From Leptofilum sp041748655 (GTDB lineage: Bacteria > Chloroflexota > Anaerolineae > Promineifilales > Promineifilaceae): a DNA stretch of 64,000 bases. The DNA is taken from the NCBI GenBank assembly GCA_041748655.1, contig JBGTCV010000043.1, positions 1 to 64,000 of the forward strand, written 5' to 3'. Position numbers and translations under genes: made by a program. This document shows, one piece after another, positions 27,443 to 36,633 of the stretch (position 1 is the first letter of the stretch; every line of letters begins with the position of its first letter). The notes beneath the pieces are model-generated. The model did not search any database, had not been told where the DNA came from, and saw only the letters and a program-made list of their open reading frames with translations.

Positions 27443-27670
27443 GTGGTTGAATTCGGCCGTTTGCTGCTGATTATTGGTGGAACCATTGCCCTGGCAGGCA
27501 TTCTGGTGCTGATCGCTGCCAAATATTTCCCCTGGCTGGGCAATCTGCCCGGTGATTTTGAGGTGGAAGGGGAAAATTACCGCATCTACTTCCCTCTGGC
27601 TACCATGATTTTGGTCAGCCTCCTCGGTACAATTTTACTCAACATTGTGCTGCGTATTTTTCAGCGCTAA
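27443..27670 (+). CDS. DUF2905 family small membrane protein
   Basis: 75 residues from a GTG at 27443 with GGGAGG six bases before it. Two membrane helices flank the family hallmark FPWLGNLPGDFEVEGENYRI followed by YFPLATMILVSLL. Function unknown; the gene often sits beside ruvB, as here. Confidence 0.85.
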   Translation: MVEFGRLLLIIGGTIALAGILVLIAAKYFPWLGNLPGDFEVEGENYRIYFPLATMILVSLLGTILLNIVLRIFQR

Positions 27671-27743
27671 ATTTCTGTCATGGTTTGACCATTATTCCCC
27701 CCTGTTCTATAATTTTTGGCAGTACATTTTTGAGAAAAATTTG

Positions 27744-28017
27744 ATGCAACCGACAACTAGTGTAGACAACTCCAGACCAAGCCGTCTTAGCCGAGTGATT
27801 CATCTGCTGACAGGGATTTTATTCACCCTGGTTTTGCCTGCACGGTTGCGCCTCTGTTTTGCAGGAGGGGGATGTATTGACCGACTCTAATAATGAGCCG
27901 CCTGACCCTCCTCACCCATCTATCCCCGGTGTGTTTGAGCAATTTATCATGATAAGCAGCCTGCCGTATGTGGCAGGCATTTTGCGTATGCGGATTCTTA
28001 ACCAAGAAAATAGCTGA
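27744..28017 (+). pseudogene. Possible frameshifted short secreted peptide or leader before the CorC pair
   Basis: An open frame from ATG 27744 encodes a signal-peptide-like stretch (VIHLLTGILFTLVLPARL) and then ends in a Cys/Gly-rich run at 27890. A +1 change near 27850 would continue as ASVLQEGDVLTDSNNEPPDP and end at a TGA (28015-28017) that overlaps the ATG of the next gene by one base, a typical coupled-gene junction. This is suggestive only; the region may instead be an untranslated leader. Confidence 0.25.
27959..27983 (+). other. Hairpin GCCTGCC-GTATGT-GGCAGGC before the CorC pair
   Basis: A perfect 7-base-pair stem with a 6-base loop followed by ATTTT, ending 34 bases before the ATG of the CNNM/CorC-like gene. 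Could be an attenuator or transcription terminator; no riboswitch consensus was recognised. Confidence 0.45.
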
Positions 28018-29423
28018 TGTTAACGATTTTTTCTATTGCGGCTGTTGTAGCCACCATGATTTTTTTCAACGCTCTCTATGTGGCGGCCGAATTTGCCACC
28101 GTTTCATCCAGGCGTACGCGCATCAGTCAGCTGGCTGGCCAGGGCAACCGCATGGCCCAGCTGCTGCTGCCCATTATGCAAGATAGCAAAAAGCTGGATA
28201 ACTATGTGGCCACCTGTCAGATCGGCATTACGATTTCGTCGCTGGTAGTGGGGGCATATGGTCAAAGCGTGATTGCCCAGATCTTAATCGCACCGTTATC
28301 GCGCCTGCTGATTGCTTTGGAGCCAACGCTGGCTTCGATTGGGGTGGAATCGACAGCAGGATGGGCGGAACCGGCGGCAACCTCGATTGCCATTACCTTT
28401 GTTTTGGTGGCCATCACCATTTTGCAGGTGATTATCGGTGAGCTGTTTCCTAAATCAGTGGCAATCCAATATCCAGAAACGGTGGCGATGGCTGTGATGG
28501 TTCCGATGCGCATTACCCAGTTTGTGATTACGTACACTGGGTTAATTGCCCTGTTTAACGGCAGCGGGAATCTGATTTTGCGGATGATGGGACGGCCGTT
28601 AAAAGGAAAAAGTGGTTACGCCCATTCGCCTAAAGAAATTGAGATGTTGGTGACGGAAAGCCACGACCAGGAGCTGCTCAGCGATGAAGAGCGCCGTTTG
28701 CTGCGTAACACCTTTCGCTTGCGCGATCTAACGGCTAGGCAGGTGATGCTGCATCGCACCAAGCTCACAGCTGCCCCCCTGGACAGCAAAGTTGTGGATC
28801 TGATGCAAATTGGTCTGGATGAGGGTGTCTCTCGAATTCCCTTATTTAAAGAGTCCATTGACGATATTGTGGGCTTTGTTCATATCAAGGATTTGTTTCG
28901 CCTGTACAACCAGAAGAGCGAAGAGATTGCCTCGATTTTACGGGAGGTGGTTTTTGTGCCGGAAACCATTCCGGTGTCTGATTTGTGGAAACGGCTAAAC
29001 AGCCGTCGCAAATATTTAGCGATTGTGTTTGATGAGTATGGCGGCACGGCTGGCCTGATTACCTTTGAAGACCTCATCGAGGAGATTTTTGGTGAGCTTC
29101 AGGATGAGTTTGATGATGAAATGGCGTTGATTGCGAAGGATAAGGACGGCCGTATCTACCTCCGCGCCGATTTGCTGGTAACAGACGTAAACGAATACCT
29201 GGAATTACAGCTGCCCGAAGAGAGTGCTGATACGCTGGGCGGGCTGGTGTTTAGCGAACTCGGCCGTCCGCCTATGGTGGGTGACAGCGTGGCCTTCGGC
29301 AACATCACCATTCAGGTGGAAGCGATGGCTGACCCTGGCGTCTCTGAAGTTTCCCTCAAGCTCCCCCCAGCCCAGAACTCCGACGATTCGTTTATTGAGT
29401 GGGAGGTGGTTGATCATGATTAA
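28017..29423 (+). CDS. CNNM/CorC-type membrane protein (hemolysin family), first of two
   Basis: A 468-residue protein: DUF21 transmembrane domain with four helices (about 1-185, including AAEFATVSSRRTRISQLAGQ and IGELFPKSVAIQYPE), a pair of CBS domains (RQVMLHRTKLTAAPLDSKVV and IVGFVHIKDLFRLYNQKSEE; AIVFDEYGGTAGLITFEDLI), and a C-terminal CorC/HlyC domain (YLRADLLVTDVNEYLELQLP). Such proteins are linked to magnesium or other divalent-cation efflux. The stop overlaps the next gene by eight bases. Confidence 0.9.
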   Translation: MLTIFSIAAVVATMIFFNALYVAAEFATVSSRRTRISQLAGQGNRMAQLLLPIMQDSKKLDNYVATCQIGITISSLVVGAYGQSVIAQILIAPLSRLLIALEPTLASIGVESTAGWAEPAATSIAITFVLVAITILQVIIGELFPKSVAIQYPETVAMAVMVPMRITQFVITYTGLIALFNGSGNLILRMMGRPLKGKSGYAHSPKEIEMLVTESHDQELLSDEERRLLRNTFRLRDLTARQVMLHRTKLTAAPLDSKVVDLMQIGLDEGVSRIPLFKESIDDIVGFVHIKDLFRLYNQKSEEIASILREVVFVPETIPVSDLWKRLNSRRKYLAIVFDEYGGTAGLITFEDLIEEIFGELQDEFDDEMALIAKDKDGRIYLRADLLVTDVNEYLELQLPEESADTLGGLVFSELGRPPMVGDSVAFGNITIQVEAMADPGVSEVSLKLPPAQNSDDSFIEWEVVDHD

Positions 29424-30876
29424 ATACCTCCTGCTAGTCATTTCCTTGCCTGGTTTGGGCGTGTTGGCCACGGCCGCTGCCCAGGAAGCGTCTGGTTCCC
29501 CCCTCACCACGCTGCTGGTTGCTTTGGTGGTCATCATTCTGCTGGTGCTGCTGAATGGGCTGTTTGTGATGGCGGAATTTTCCATTATTGGCGTACGGCC
29601 TACCCAGCTGGAGCAAATGGTAGATGAAGGCGTTACCCGCGCTCAGGGCATTCTGGACACGATTGAATCTCGCCAGAAGCAAGATCAATACATTGCCACA
29701 GCACAGCTGGGAATTACCATTGCTTCCATTGGGTTGGCCATGTATGGCGAACCCCAGATTGCCCACTTTCTTGAGCCCTATCTGGAAAAGTTGTGGTTCG
29801 AACCAGCGCCAGAGCTGGTGAGAAGCCTTGGGTACGTCATCGCCCTGTCGCTGCTTACCTATTTGCATGTGGTGGTTGGGGAGATGGTCCCCAAATCACT
29901 CGCCTTGTCGAATGCGCCGCGCATGGTGCTGCTGCTCAACACGCCGATGGCGGTGGCCCGCTGGATTTTGTCTTACCCGGTGAAAATTTTGAATCGGGTT
30001 GGGATTTCTATGCTTAAATTGTTCCGCATCCCCCCCGCCGAAGGGCACGAGCGGGTGCTTTCGGCTGAGGAGCTGGAACTTATTGTGACGGAAAGTACAG
30101 AAGGTGGCTTGCTCAATGCGGAAGAGCAGGAAATGATCATGAACATTTTTGATTTTAGTGATCGCACCGTTTCCCAGGTGATGACGCCGCGCATCAAGGT
30201 AGAGGCGCTGCCGCTGAATGTCTCGCGCCAGGAAATCCTGAAGATTGTGACTGAAAGCCGTCACAGCCGCTTCCCGGTTTATGATGGGGATCGTGACCAT
30301 ATTGTGGGGGTTCTGCATCTGAAGGATTTGATTAAGCAGACGCTGCGTAGTGAAGGGCGGTTTGATTTGCGCCTTATTTTACGTTCGGTTCCGGCTGTGC
30401 CTGAAGATTTGCCGGTTCAGACGCTGCTGGCGGCCTTTAAACGGCAGAAGCTGCACATGGCCATTGTGCTGGATGAGTTTGGCGGCATGGATGGCGTTGT
30501 AACCATGGAAGATTTGGTGGAAGAGGTTGTGGGCGAGGTGCGGGATGAGTTCGACCTGGAAAAAGAGCCTTATGAAGAGCTGGGGCCAGGGCTGATTGAA
30601 GCGGAAGGGGAATATCTGGTCGATGATTTTGATGATGGTTTTTGGGGAAATGAAGAAGATTTGCCGGATGTAGAGACCGTTGGTGGGTTGGTCATTTCTA
30701 AGTTGGGGCGTCCTCCGGCTGTTGGGGATGAAGTTGTTTATAATGATAAGATACATATTCGGGTTTTAGCTGTCGAAGGGCGGGCGGTATCGCGGGTTTT
30801 GATAGAGTTTCCTGACCCTAATAAGCAAGTTGAGGAAGAGGATACGGCCGTTCCCCCCCACGCCGATAACCAATAA
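29416..30876 (+). CDS. CNNM/CorC-type membrane protein (hemolysin family), second of two
   Basis: A 486-residue paralogue of the preceding gene, with an added N-terminal signal-like helix (LLLVISLPGLGVLATAAA), then the DUF21 domain (VMAEFSIIGVRPTQLEQMVD; GEMVPKSLALSNAPRM), two CBS domains (VSQVMTPRIKVEALPLN; IVGVLHLKDLIKQTLR; AIVLDEFGGMDGVVTMEDLV) and the CorC domain (GEYLVDDFDDGFWGNEEDLP). The start at 29416 is chosen because it overlaps the upstream stop and begins the signal-like helix. Tandem paralogues might form hetero-oligomers. Confidence 0.9.
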   Translation: MIKYLLLVISLPGLGVLATAAAQEASGSPLTTLLVALVVIILLVLLNGLFVMAEFSIIGVRPTQLEQMVDEGVTRAQGILDTIESRQKQDQYIATAQLGITIASIGLAMYGEPQIAHFLEPYLEKLWFEPAPELVRSLGYVIALSLLTYLHVVVGEMVPKSLALSNAPRMVLLLNTPMAVARWILSYPVKILNRVGISMLKLFRIPPAEGHERVLSAEELELIVTESTEGGLLNAEEQEMIMNIFDFSDRTVSQVMTPRIKVEALPLNVSRQEILKIVTESRHSRFPVYDGDRDHIVGVLHLKDLIKQTLRSEGRFDLRLILRSVPAVPEDLPVQTLLAAFKRQKLHMAIVLDEFGGMDGVVTMEDLVEEVVGEVRDEFDLEKEPYEELGPGLIEAEGEYLVDDFDDGFWGNEEDLPDVETVGGLVISKLGRPPAVGDEVVYNDKIHIRVLAVEGRAVSRVLIEFPDPNKQVEEEDTAVPPHADNQ

Positions 30877-30890
30877 ATAAGGAGAATTTT

Positions 30891-31274
30891 GTGGATATTG
30901 TTCGTATCATTCATGGAGAATTACGCTGGCTGGTTGCCATTTTAGCGATTGTGCTGATTGTAAAGTTTGCCCTGGGATTGATTCAGAAGGCGAAATACGG
31001 CCGTCTAGATCGCGGCCTCATGGCCGGGTTTGTCGGCTTTATCGACATTAATTTTTTACTGGGTCTGGTGCTGCTTTTTAACCGTGGTTTTGACAGACAG
31101 GCGGTGGAACATGCTGGAACGATGTTTGTGGCCGTGCTGCTGGCCCACAGCAACGCCGCCTGGCGCAAATCGGACGACAGCGCCAAGCTGTTTCGCAATA
31201 ACCTGATTTTGGTCGTGGTGGTGTTGGCCCTGGTTTTTGTGGGCGTTCTCACCATTCGCGGCGGCTTCTTCTAG
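30891..31274 (+). CDS. Small membrane protein, 127 residues, function unknown
   Basis: Four predicted membrane helices. A GTG start at 30891 follows AAGGAG by six bases. The C-terminus is short and basic-free (TIRGGFF). It follows the CorC pair by 14 bases, so it is probably cotranscribed. Family not recognised. Confidence 0.7.
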   Translation: MDIVRIIHGELRWLVAILAIVLIVKFALGLIQKAKYGRLDRGLMAGFVGFIDINFLLGLVLLFNRGFDRQAVEHAGTMFVAVLLAHSNAAWRKSDDSAKLFRNNLILVVVVLALVFVGVLTIRGGFF

Positions 31275-31290
31275 CTTGTAATAATAAACT

Positions 31291-31370
31291 TACCGCAGAG
31301 GGCGGGGGGGACGCAGAGAAATTTGCGAAAAATCCCTTTTCCCTCTGTGCTCTCTGCGTCCTCTGCGGTA
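31291..31370. repeat. CGCAGAG inverted repeat between convergent genes
   Basis: TACCGCAGAGG (31291-31301) and CCTCTGCGGTA (31360-31370) are exact complements, and inner GACGCAGAGA and CTCTGCGTCC strings extend the pairing. It lies between the convergent membrane-protein gene and the M32 carboxypeptidase gene. Confidence 0.75.
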
Positions 31371-31394
31371 AAACCTGTTCAAAACCCATTTACT

Positions 31395-32900
31395 CTATAA
31401 TTCATAGATGTCACTGAACTTTTGGGTGACGTAGCGCATAAATGGTTTGTGCGTTAGCGGGCTGCCGGTGGCTTGCTGCACCAGTTCGGCCGGGGTGAAT
31501 TTACGGCCGTGTTGGTGAATATTCTCCCCCAACCAGTTAACGAGCGCGGCGGTTTTGCCCTGGGCCATTTCTTCGGCAATGGTGGGGTTTTGGGAAACGG
31601 CCGTTTCATAAAACTGCGCCGCGTACAAATTGCCCAGCGCATAGGTGGGGAAGTAGCCAAAGCCAGGCCGCGTCCAATGCACATCCTGCAAGCAGCCCTC
31701 TGAATCCGTGGGCGGCACCACGCCTAGCAGCTCCTGCATCTTGTCGTTCCACGCCGTTGGCAGATTGGCCACCGCCAGGTCGCCGTTTAGCAGCGCCTGC
31801 TCCAGCTCAAAACGCAAAATGATGTGGAAGTTATAGGTCAGCTCATCCGCCTCTACCCGAATAAACGACGGCTGCACCTTGTTGATGGCCCGGTAAAACG
31901 CGGTCACATCGTGGCTGCCCAGCTGCTCTGGGAAAATCTCTTGCAGCCTGGGGTAATGCGCCTGCCAGAAGCCCAGGCTGCGCCCCACCACGTTTTCAAT
32001 CATGCGCGATTGGGATTCGTGGATGCCGCTGGAGGTGCCACGCACCAGCGGGGTGCGGGCCAGATCGGGGTGGGTGCCCTGCTCGTACATGGCGTGGCCA
32101 GATTCGTGCAGCGTGCCAAACAGGGAGGGATTCAGGAAGTCCGGATACCAGCGGGTGGTGATGCGGGCGTCTTCCCGGCTGAAGCTGGTGGCAAAGGGAT
32201 GGACCACTGTGCCCAGATGGCCGCGACTGAAGTCGTAGCCTACAGCGTCGGCAATGTGGTGGGCAAACTGTTTTTGCTTCTCGATGGGAAACGGTTGATG
32301 AACAAGGCTGTCATCTACCTGGGTGCCCCGTTCGGCAATGGCCTGGCGCAGCGGCACCAGCTCTTCTTTGACCATGTTAAAGATGGCACGTACTTCGGCC
32401 GTTTTCATGCCGTGCTCAAATTTGTCCAGCAGTGGATCATACTTCTCATCTTCATAGCCGTACAGCTCTGCCATCTCCTGAACCAGCTCAACCACTTGCT
32501 CCAGGTGGGGCCGAAAGTGGGCAAAGTCGTTATTTTCACGCGCTTCAACCCAGGCCGGATTGGCCTTGCCGCTTACTTCGCTGACGCGGCGGACAAATTC
32601 CGGTGGCAGCTGACGCGCTTCGGCGTAACTGCGGCGCAGGTAGCGGATCAGGCTGGCTTCGTTGCTGGCATAGGGTGCATCCTGAACAGCCACAGCGGCC
32701 GTTTCAATCAGCTCCCCCATTTCGTTGGAAGTGAACAGGGTGTGGCTCAGGCGGCGCAAGGTGGTCATTTGCTGCACGCGAGCCTGGGTGCCAGCCTTGG
32801 GCATGTTGGTTTCTTTGTCCCAACTCAAAACCGCCATTGCCTTTTCAATGTCGTGAACTTCATATACTTTTTCCAGTAGTTTTTGGAAGTCTGAATGCAT
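31395..32900 (-). CDS. M32-family metallocarboxypeptidase (Taq type)
   Basis: 501 residues, the normal size. The zinc motif HESGHAMYEQGTHPDLARTP carries HExxH, followed by GIHESQSRMIENVVGRS with the third ligand Glu, and TYNFHIILRFELEQALLNGD near the end. Such enzymes remove C-terminal residues with broad specificity and are often thermostable. The ATG at 32900 (HSDFQKLLEKVYEV follows) was preferred over the longer frame because homologues begin at this helix. Cytoplasmic. Confidence 0.92.
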   Translation of the reverse strand: MHSDFQKLLEKVYEVHDIEKAMAVLSWDKETNMPKAGTQARVQQMTTLRRLSHTLFTSNEMGELIETAAVAVQDAPYASNEASLIRYLRRSYAEARQLPPEFVRRVSEVSGKANPAWVEARENNDFAHFRPHLEQVVELVQEMAELYGYEDEKYDPLLDKFEHGMKTAEVRAIFNMVKEELVPLRQAIAERGTQVDDSLVHQPFPIEKQKQFAHHIADAVGYDFSRGHLGTVVHPFATSFSREDARITTRWYPDFLNPSLFGTLHESGHAMYEQGTHPDLARTPLVRGTSSGIHESQSRMIENVVGRSLGFWQAHYPRLQEIFPEQLGSHDVTAFYRAINKVQPSFIRVEADELTYNFHIILRFELEQALLNGDLAVANLPTAWNDKMQELLGVVPPTDSEGCLQDVHWTRPGFGYFPTYALGNLYAAQFYETAVSQNPTIAEEMAQGKTAALVNWLGENIHQHGRKFTPAELVQQATGSPLTHKPFMRYVTQKFSDIYEL

Positions 32901-33049
32901 AGATACCGTCCTTTGTGGGATTGTTTGAGGGAGTTTAGCGAAAAACGACCGTTTATCCAAAGTCAGCACAAGGTGCTCGATTATGACAACGAAAACTGAA
33001 CAAACTTGCCGAAATTCGCCAAAATATCAAGTAAATTATGTGCAAAACA

Positions 33050-33077
33050 TTGACAACCAGAAGGCATTAGTTATACT
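33050..33077 (+). promoter_or_regulatory. Promoter of the CarH-like gene
   Basis: TTGACA (33050-33055) and TATACT (33072-33077) with a 16-base spacer, 70 bases before the ATG. The upstream ATTATGTGCAAAACA shares TGTGCA with the crtB upstream region. CarH-type repressors often regulate their own gene, so an operator here is plausible. Confidence 0.6.
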
Positions 33078-33146
33078 TAAAGCAGTCACGAAAGCCCCGC
33101 ACAATCCGGGAGTCACATTTGGTTATTAGAGGTAATTTTAGGAATT

Positions 33147-34490
33147 ATGGCCTCACTTAATGAAAGCCCTGCCTATAACTTGAAGGTTGTTATCAACGAA
33201 ACCGGTATAAAATCGGATACTTTGCGCGCCTGGGAGCGTCGGTATGGGCTGCCAAGCCCTCATCGCACATCGGGTGGTCATCGTCTATATTCGGAAAAAG
33301 ATATTGCTATTATTAAGTGGCTGATAGCGCGTCAGGGGGAAGGATTGAGCATTAGCCGGGCCGTAAAGCTGTGGCATAGTTTGGAGGCTGAGGGCGAATC
33401 ACCGCTGCTTGTGCCGGAGTATCAAGAAATACGACAATCTTTGTATGAAACGGCCGTTCCCTCCAATAACACAGTAGACGACATCCGTGCCGCCTGGATT
33501 GCTGCCTGCATGAATTTCGACGAAGCCTCCGCTGAACGTATTCTCACGCAGGCGTTTGCTTTGTACCAGCCAGAAATGGTGCTGACAGGGCTGCTGCAAC
33601 GCGCCCTGGCTGAAATTGGGGAGCTCTGGTTTCAGGGTAAGGTTACTGTTCAGCAAGAACATTTTGCCTCAGCCCTGGCCATGCGTCGGCTCAATACCTT
33701 GCTGGCGGCTTCTCCTGCGCCCACGCGGCCTGGCCGCGTGCTTATCGGTTGTCCCCCACACGAAGACCATACCTTTGCCCCGCTCACGCTCACCATCATG
33801 CTGCGTTATCGCGGCTGGGAACTGATTTACCTGGGAGCCAATGTGCCGCTGGGCCGTTTTGTTTCTACTGTGGAATCGATCAAACCTGACTTGATTATTA
33901 TGACAGCCCAGCAGCTGTACACAGCCGCCAAGCTGTTTGAGGTGGCCCAACACGTCGCTGCCGAGCAATCTGTAAAGCTTGCCTTTGGTGGGCGCATTTT
34001 CAACACCGTGCCCCGGCTGCGTCAACGTGTGCCCGGCTATTTCTTGGGCGAATCGATGGAAAGCGCTACCCAGGTGGTAGATCGTCTGCTATCTTTTGGG
34101 TTGCCAGCGCCAACCGTCAAGCGCGTCCCCGATTTTTATTTGAAGGCACTTGAACTGTTTCGGGATAATCAGGCAATGATTGAAGGGCATGCCTGGAACC
34201 TGCTAAAAGCTGATGGCATGTCTTACGAGCATTATGCCAACGCCAATTTGCACCTCTCGCGGGACATTTATGCGGCGCTGACGTTTGGCGACATTGAATT
34301 TTTGAGCGCTGAAATTGCCTGGGCTGAAAAGCTGCTGCTTAACTACAGCATGCCGGTGGAATCTTTACACCGTTATTTGCAAGCGTATCATCAATCCGCT
34401 CAAAACTATCTGGGTGGCCCGGCTGAACTGGTTGTGGATTGGCTGTCTGAAGTATCCAGCAACCCGGCTTTGGTTTCTGTTTCTCCTTAA
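33147..34490 (+). CDS. MerR-type repressor with B12-binding photoreceptor domain (CarH/LitR-like)
   Basis: A 447-residue regulator. Residues 8-75 form a MerR winged helix (LRAWERRYGLPSPHRTSGGH). Residues 110-190 form the B12-cap helical bundle with the light-sensor signature W-x9-EH, here Trp161 and Glu171-His172 in LWFQGKVTVQQEH. Residues 197-330 are a cobalamin-binding Rossmann domain with the lower ligand His208 in PPHEDH. About 115 further residues form an extra C-terminal helical region absent from Thermus CarH. In known members, adenosylcobalamin promotes tetramer binding in the dark and light breaks the Co-C bond and releases DNA. The photolyase gene follows after 10 bases; carotenoid genes at 1-8 kb are expected targets. 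Confidence 0.88.
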   Translation: MASLNESPAYNLKVVINETGIKSDTLRAWERRYGLPSPHRTSGGHRLYSEKDIAIIKWLIARQGEGLSISRAVKLWHSLEAEGESPLLVPEYQEIRQSLYETAVPSNNTVDDIRAAWIAACMNFDEASAERILTQAFALYQPEMVLTGLLQRALAEIGELWFQGKVTVQQEHFASALAMRRLNTLLAASPAPTRPGRVLIGCPPHEDHTFAPLTLTIMLRYRGWELIYLGANVPLGRFVSTVESIKPDLIIMTAQQLYTAAKLFEVAQHVAAEQSVKLAFGGRIFNTVPRLRQRVPGYFLGESMESATQVVDRLLSFGLPAPTVKRVPDFYLKALELFRDNQAMIEGHAWNLLKADGMSYEHYANANLHLSRDIYAALTFGDIEFLSAEIAWAEKLLLNYSMPVESLHRYLQAYHQSAQNYLGGPAELVVDWLSEVSSNPALVSVSP

Positions 34491-34500
34491 CGATTGGAAT

Positions 34501-35931
34501 ATGGATACGGCCGTTTGGTGGATTCGTCGTGATTTGCGCCTGACAGACAATCAGGCGCTGGCCGCAGCCACACGGTTGGCTGCACAGGTAATCCCCCTCT
34601 TCATTATTGACCCCTTTTTTGAGAATTCTGCCTATGTTGGGCAAAATCGCCGCGCTTTTTTGTGGGCCGGTTTGCACCAGCTGGACGCCGATTTGCGCCT
34701 GCGGGGCAGTTGGTTGGTGGTACGAAACGGCCGTCCCGCACAAGTATTAGCCGCTATTTTGGCCGAAAGCGGTGCGGAAGCGATTTTCGCCGAAGAAGAT
34801 TTCACCAGCTACGCCCGGCAGCGGGATGCCCAGATTGCCCAATCGATGCCGCTGCAGCTGGTTGGCGGCGTGGCGGTACATCCACCCGGCGCCGTGTTGA
34901 AGCAAGACGGCACGCCGTACACCGTCTTTACCCCGTTTAAGAAAAATGCGTGGCTGCAACGGCCGTTGCCCAGGCAGACCGATATTTTGCCAGCCCCAGA
35001 CAAGCTCTCTACCCCCGATACGATTCAATCCGAGATGCTGCCCCATAAACCACAGCTGCCTGAGACCATTCCTTTTAAGCCCGGCGAGGCCGAGGCCCGT
35101 CGCCGCCTGCAAGCGTTTGCTCAGGATGGGATTCAGCGGTACACAGAGGAGCGGGATAGTGTGGCCATTCCCGGCACGTCGCAGCTGTCCCCTTATCTCC
35201 GTTTTGGCATGATTTCGGCGCGGCAGGTGGTGGTAACGGCCGTTTCCGCCATGCAGCAGGCCCAGACCAAAGAGGCGCGTAAAGGGGCCGAAACCTGGCT
35301 CAGCGAACTCATCTGGCGCGAGTTTTACCTCCATATTCTGTACCATTTTCCGCACGTGCTGCGCGGCAGCTTTCGCCTGGAATATGACAGAATAGAGTGG
35401 CGCAATCGTGCCGATGAGTTTGAGGCGTGGTGCAACGGCCGTACCGGCTACCCCATCGTCGATGCCGCCATGCGCCAGCTCAACACCACTGGCTGGATGC
35501 ACAACCGCGCCCGCATGATTGTTGCCTCATTCCTGGTGAAGGATTTGCTGATTGATTGGCGCTGGGGCGAGAAATATTTTATGCAGCAGCTGGTTGATGG
35601 CGATCCGGCGGCCAACAATGGCGGCTGGCAGTGGACCGCAGGCACGGGCACCGACGCCGCCCCCTACTTCCGCATCTTCAACCCCACCTCCCAGGCCCAA
35701 AAGTTTGACCCGCACGGCACCTACATTCGTCGCTGGTTGCCAGAACTGGCCAACGTGCCCCCAAAATATCTCTACGAACCGTGGACGATGCCATCCCCGG
35801 TGCAAAAAGCGGCTGGCTGCCAGATCGGCGCAGATTACCCGGCCCCTATCGTGGACCACCACACGGCGCGTAAGCGGACGCTGGCCGCATACAAGAGCGC
35901 CCGCGAAGCCGACCCCCATCAAGGCGCTTAG
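34501..35931 (+). CDS. phr: Deoxyribodipyrimidine photolyase
   Basis: A 476-residue class I CPD photolyase/cryptochrome-family protein. The antenna domain starts AVWWIRRDLRLTDNQALAAA, and the FAD domain carries SQLSPYLRFGMISARQVV, ELIWREFYLHILYHFP, GRTGYPIVDAAMRQLNTTGW, MHNRARMIVASFLVKDLLID and GGWQWTAGTGTDAAPYFRIF. It repairs UV dimers using blue light. The ATG at 34501 starts 10 bases after the CarH-like stop, giving a light-response operon. Confidence 0.95.
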   Translation: MDTAVWWIRRDLRLTDNQALAAATRLAAQVIPLFIIDPFFENSAYVGQNRRAFLWAGLHQLDADLRLRGSWLVVRNGRPAQVLAAILAESGAEAIFAEEDFTSYARQRDAQIAQSMPLQLVGGVAVHPPGAVLKQDGTPYTVFTPFKKNAWLQRPLPRQTDILPAPDKLSTPDTIQSEMLPHKPQLPETIPFKPGEAEARRRLQAFAQDGIQRYTEERDSVAIPGTSQLSPYLRFGMISARQVVVTAVSAMQQAQTKEARKGAETWLSELIWREFYLHILYHFPHVLRGSFRLEYDRIEWRNRADEFEAWCNGRTGYPIVDAAMRQLNTTGWMHNRARMIVASFLVKDLLIDWRWGEKYFMQQLVDGDPAANNGGWQWTAGTGTDAAPYFRIFNPTSQAQKFDPHGTYIRRWLPELANVPPKYLYEPWTMPSPVQKAAGCQIGADYPAPIVDHHTARKRTLAAYKSAREADPHQGA

Positions 35932-35934
35932 GTT

Positions 35935-36076
35935 TTGCCACAGAGGGCACAGAGGTTTGAGAAATATTTTTGGGAAATTAGCGTTCCATTTTTGTGCGTG
36001 GTGATTGGCGAAATTAGTGAAGCCTTCTCTGTGAAACTCTGTGGCTACTCTGCGCAACTCTCTGTTCCGCTTTTTA
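35935..36076. repeat. CACAGAG repeat region after phr
   Basis: TTGCCACAGAGGGCACAGAGG at about 35938 and CTCTGTGAAACTCTGTGGC, CTGCGCAACTCTCTGTTCCG at about 36029-36070 oppose each other. No gene is visible; the element separates the convergent phr and ubiquitin-system units. Confidence 0.7.
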
Positions 36077-36574
36077 TCACAACATCAGCAGCCCAATTTG
36101 GGGCAAAATAGCGCCAGCTTCGGGGACGCGGTACTGCCAGCCCAGCACCTCCAGCATGATGTAATCCGCAATCGCCCACAGCCCAAAGCAGCCAATCGAG
36201 AAGAAAATGATGGCAATGGCCACGGCCACGAGCAAGCAGCCCTGCCCGCAGCCAAGACGACGAGCGGTTTGTTGGATACGGCCGTTTGCCTGCGCTGCGG
36301 GTCGCGGGTTTATTGGGGGTGGTGGCTGGGCTGCTGGGGTTGGCGCTTCGGTTGGGGCTGGTTCCGGGCCTGGCTCCACTTCGATTTCACCATGACCGCG
36401 ACAGCCGTAGGTGGCGCACTTATCGCCGTTGGCCCGCCAGCAGTGCGTGTGGTGACGGCTGCTGTCTTCCGGGCAAACAATTATCTCATCCCCCGGTGCA
36501 AACGGATCCTGGCAAAGAACGCATTCTTCGCCCAAAAACGGGGATTGCTTGGTGATGGTAAGGGGTTGTGGCAT
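36077..36574 (-). CDS. Membrane-anchored prokaryotic RING-type zinc protein
   Basis: 165 residues. An N-terminal treble-clef zinc finger has Cys18-x2-Cys21, Cys34, His41 or His44 with Cys45, then Cys53 and Cys58 (for example EECVLCQDPFAPGDE and HTHCWRANGDKCATYGC). A Pro/Glu-rich linker (about 66-95) leads to a membrane helix GCLLVAVAIAIIFFSIGCFG at about 112-131. This matches the Prok-RING_1 group rather than a classical C3HC4 E3. Last gene of the ubiquitin-like operon on the minus strand; an E3-like or adaptor role is suggested by context only. Confidence 0.72.
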   Translation of the reverse strand: MPQPLTITKQSPFLGEECVLCQDPFAPGDEIIVCPEDSSRHHTHCWRANGDKCATYGCRGHGEIEVEPGPEPAPTEAPTPAAQPPPPINPRPAAQANGRIQQTARRLGCGQGCLLVAVAIAIIFFSIGCFGLWAIADYIMLEVLGWQYRVPEAGAILPQIGLLML

Positions 36575-36633
36575 GAGGGGAGAAATTAGAGAGTGGAGAG
36601 TGGAGATTCAATCTCCACTCTCCACTCTCTTTT

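Noticed and set aside
27671..28016. Known Mg or Mn riboswitch before the CorC pair
   Set aside because: No consensus elements of M-box, ykoK or yybP-ykoY type could be recognised by eye.
31824..32879. 351-codon plus-strand frame
   Set aside because: Antisense shadow of the M32 carboxypeptidase gene.
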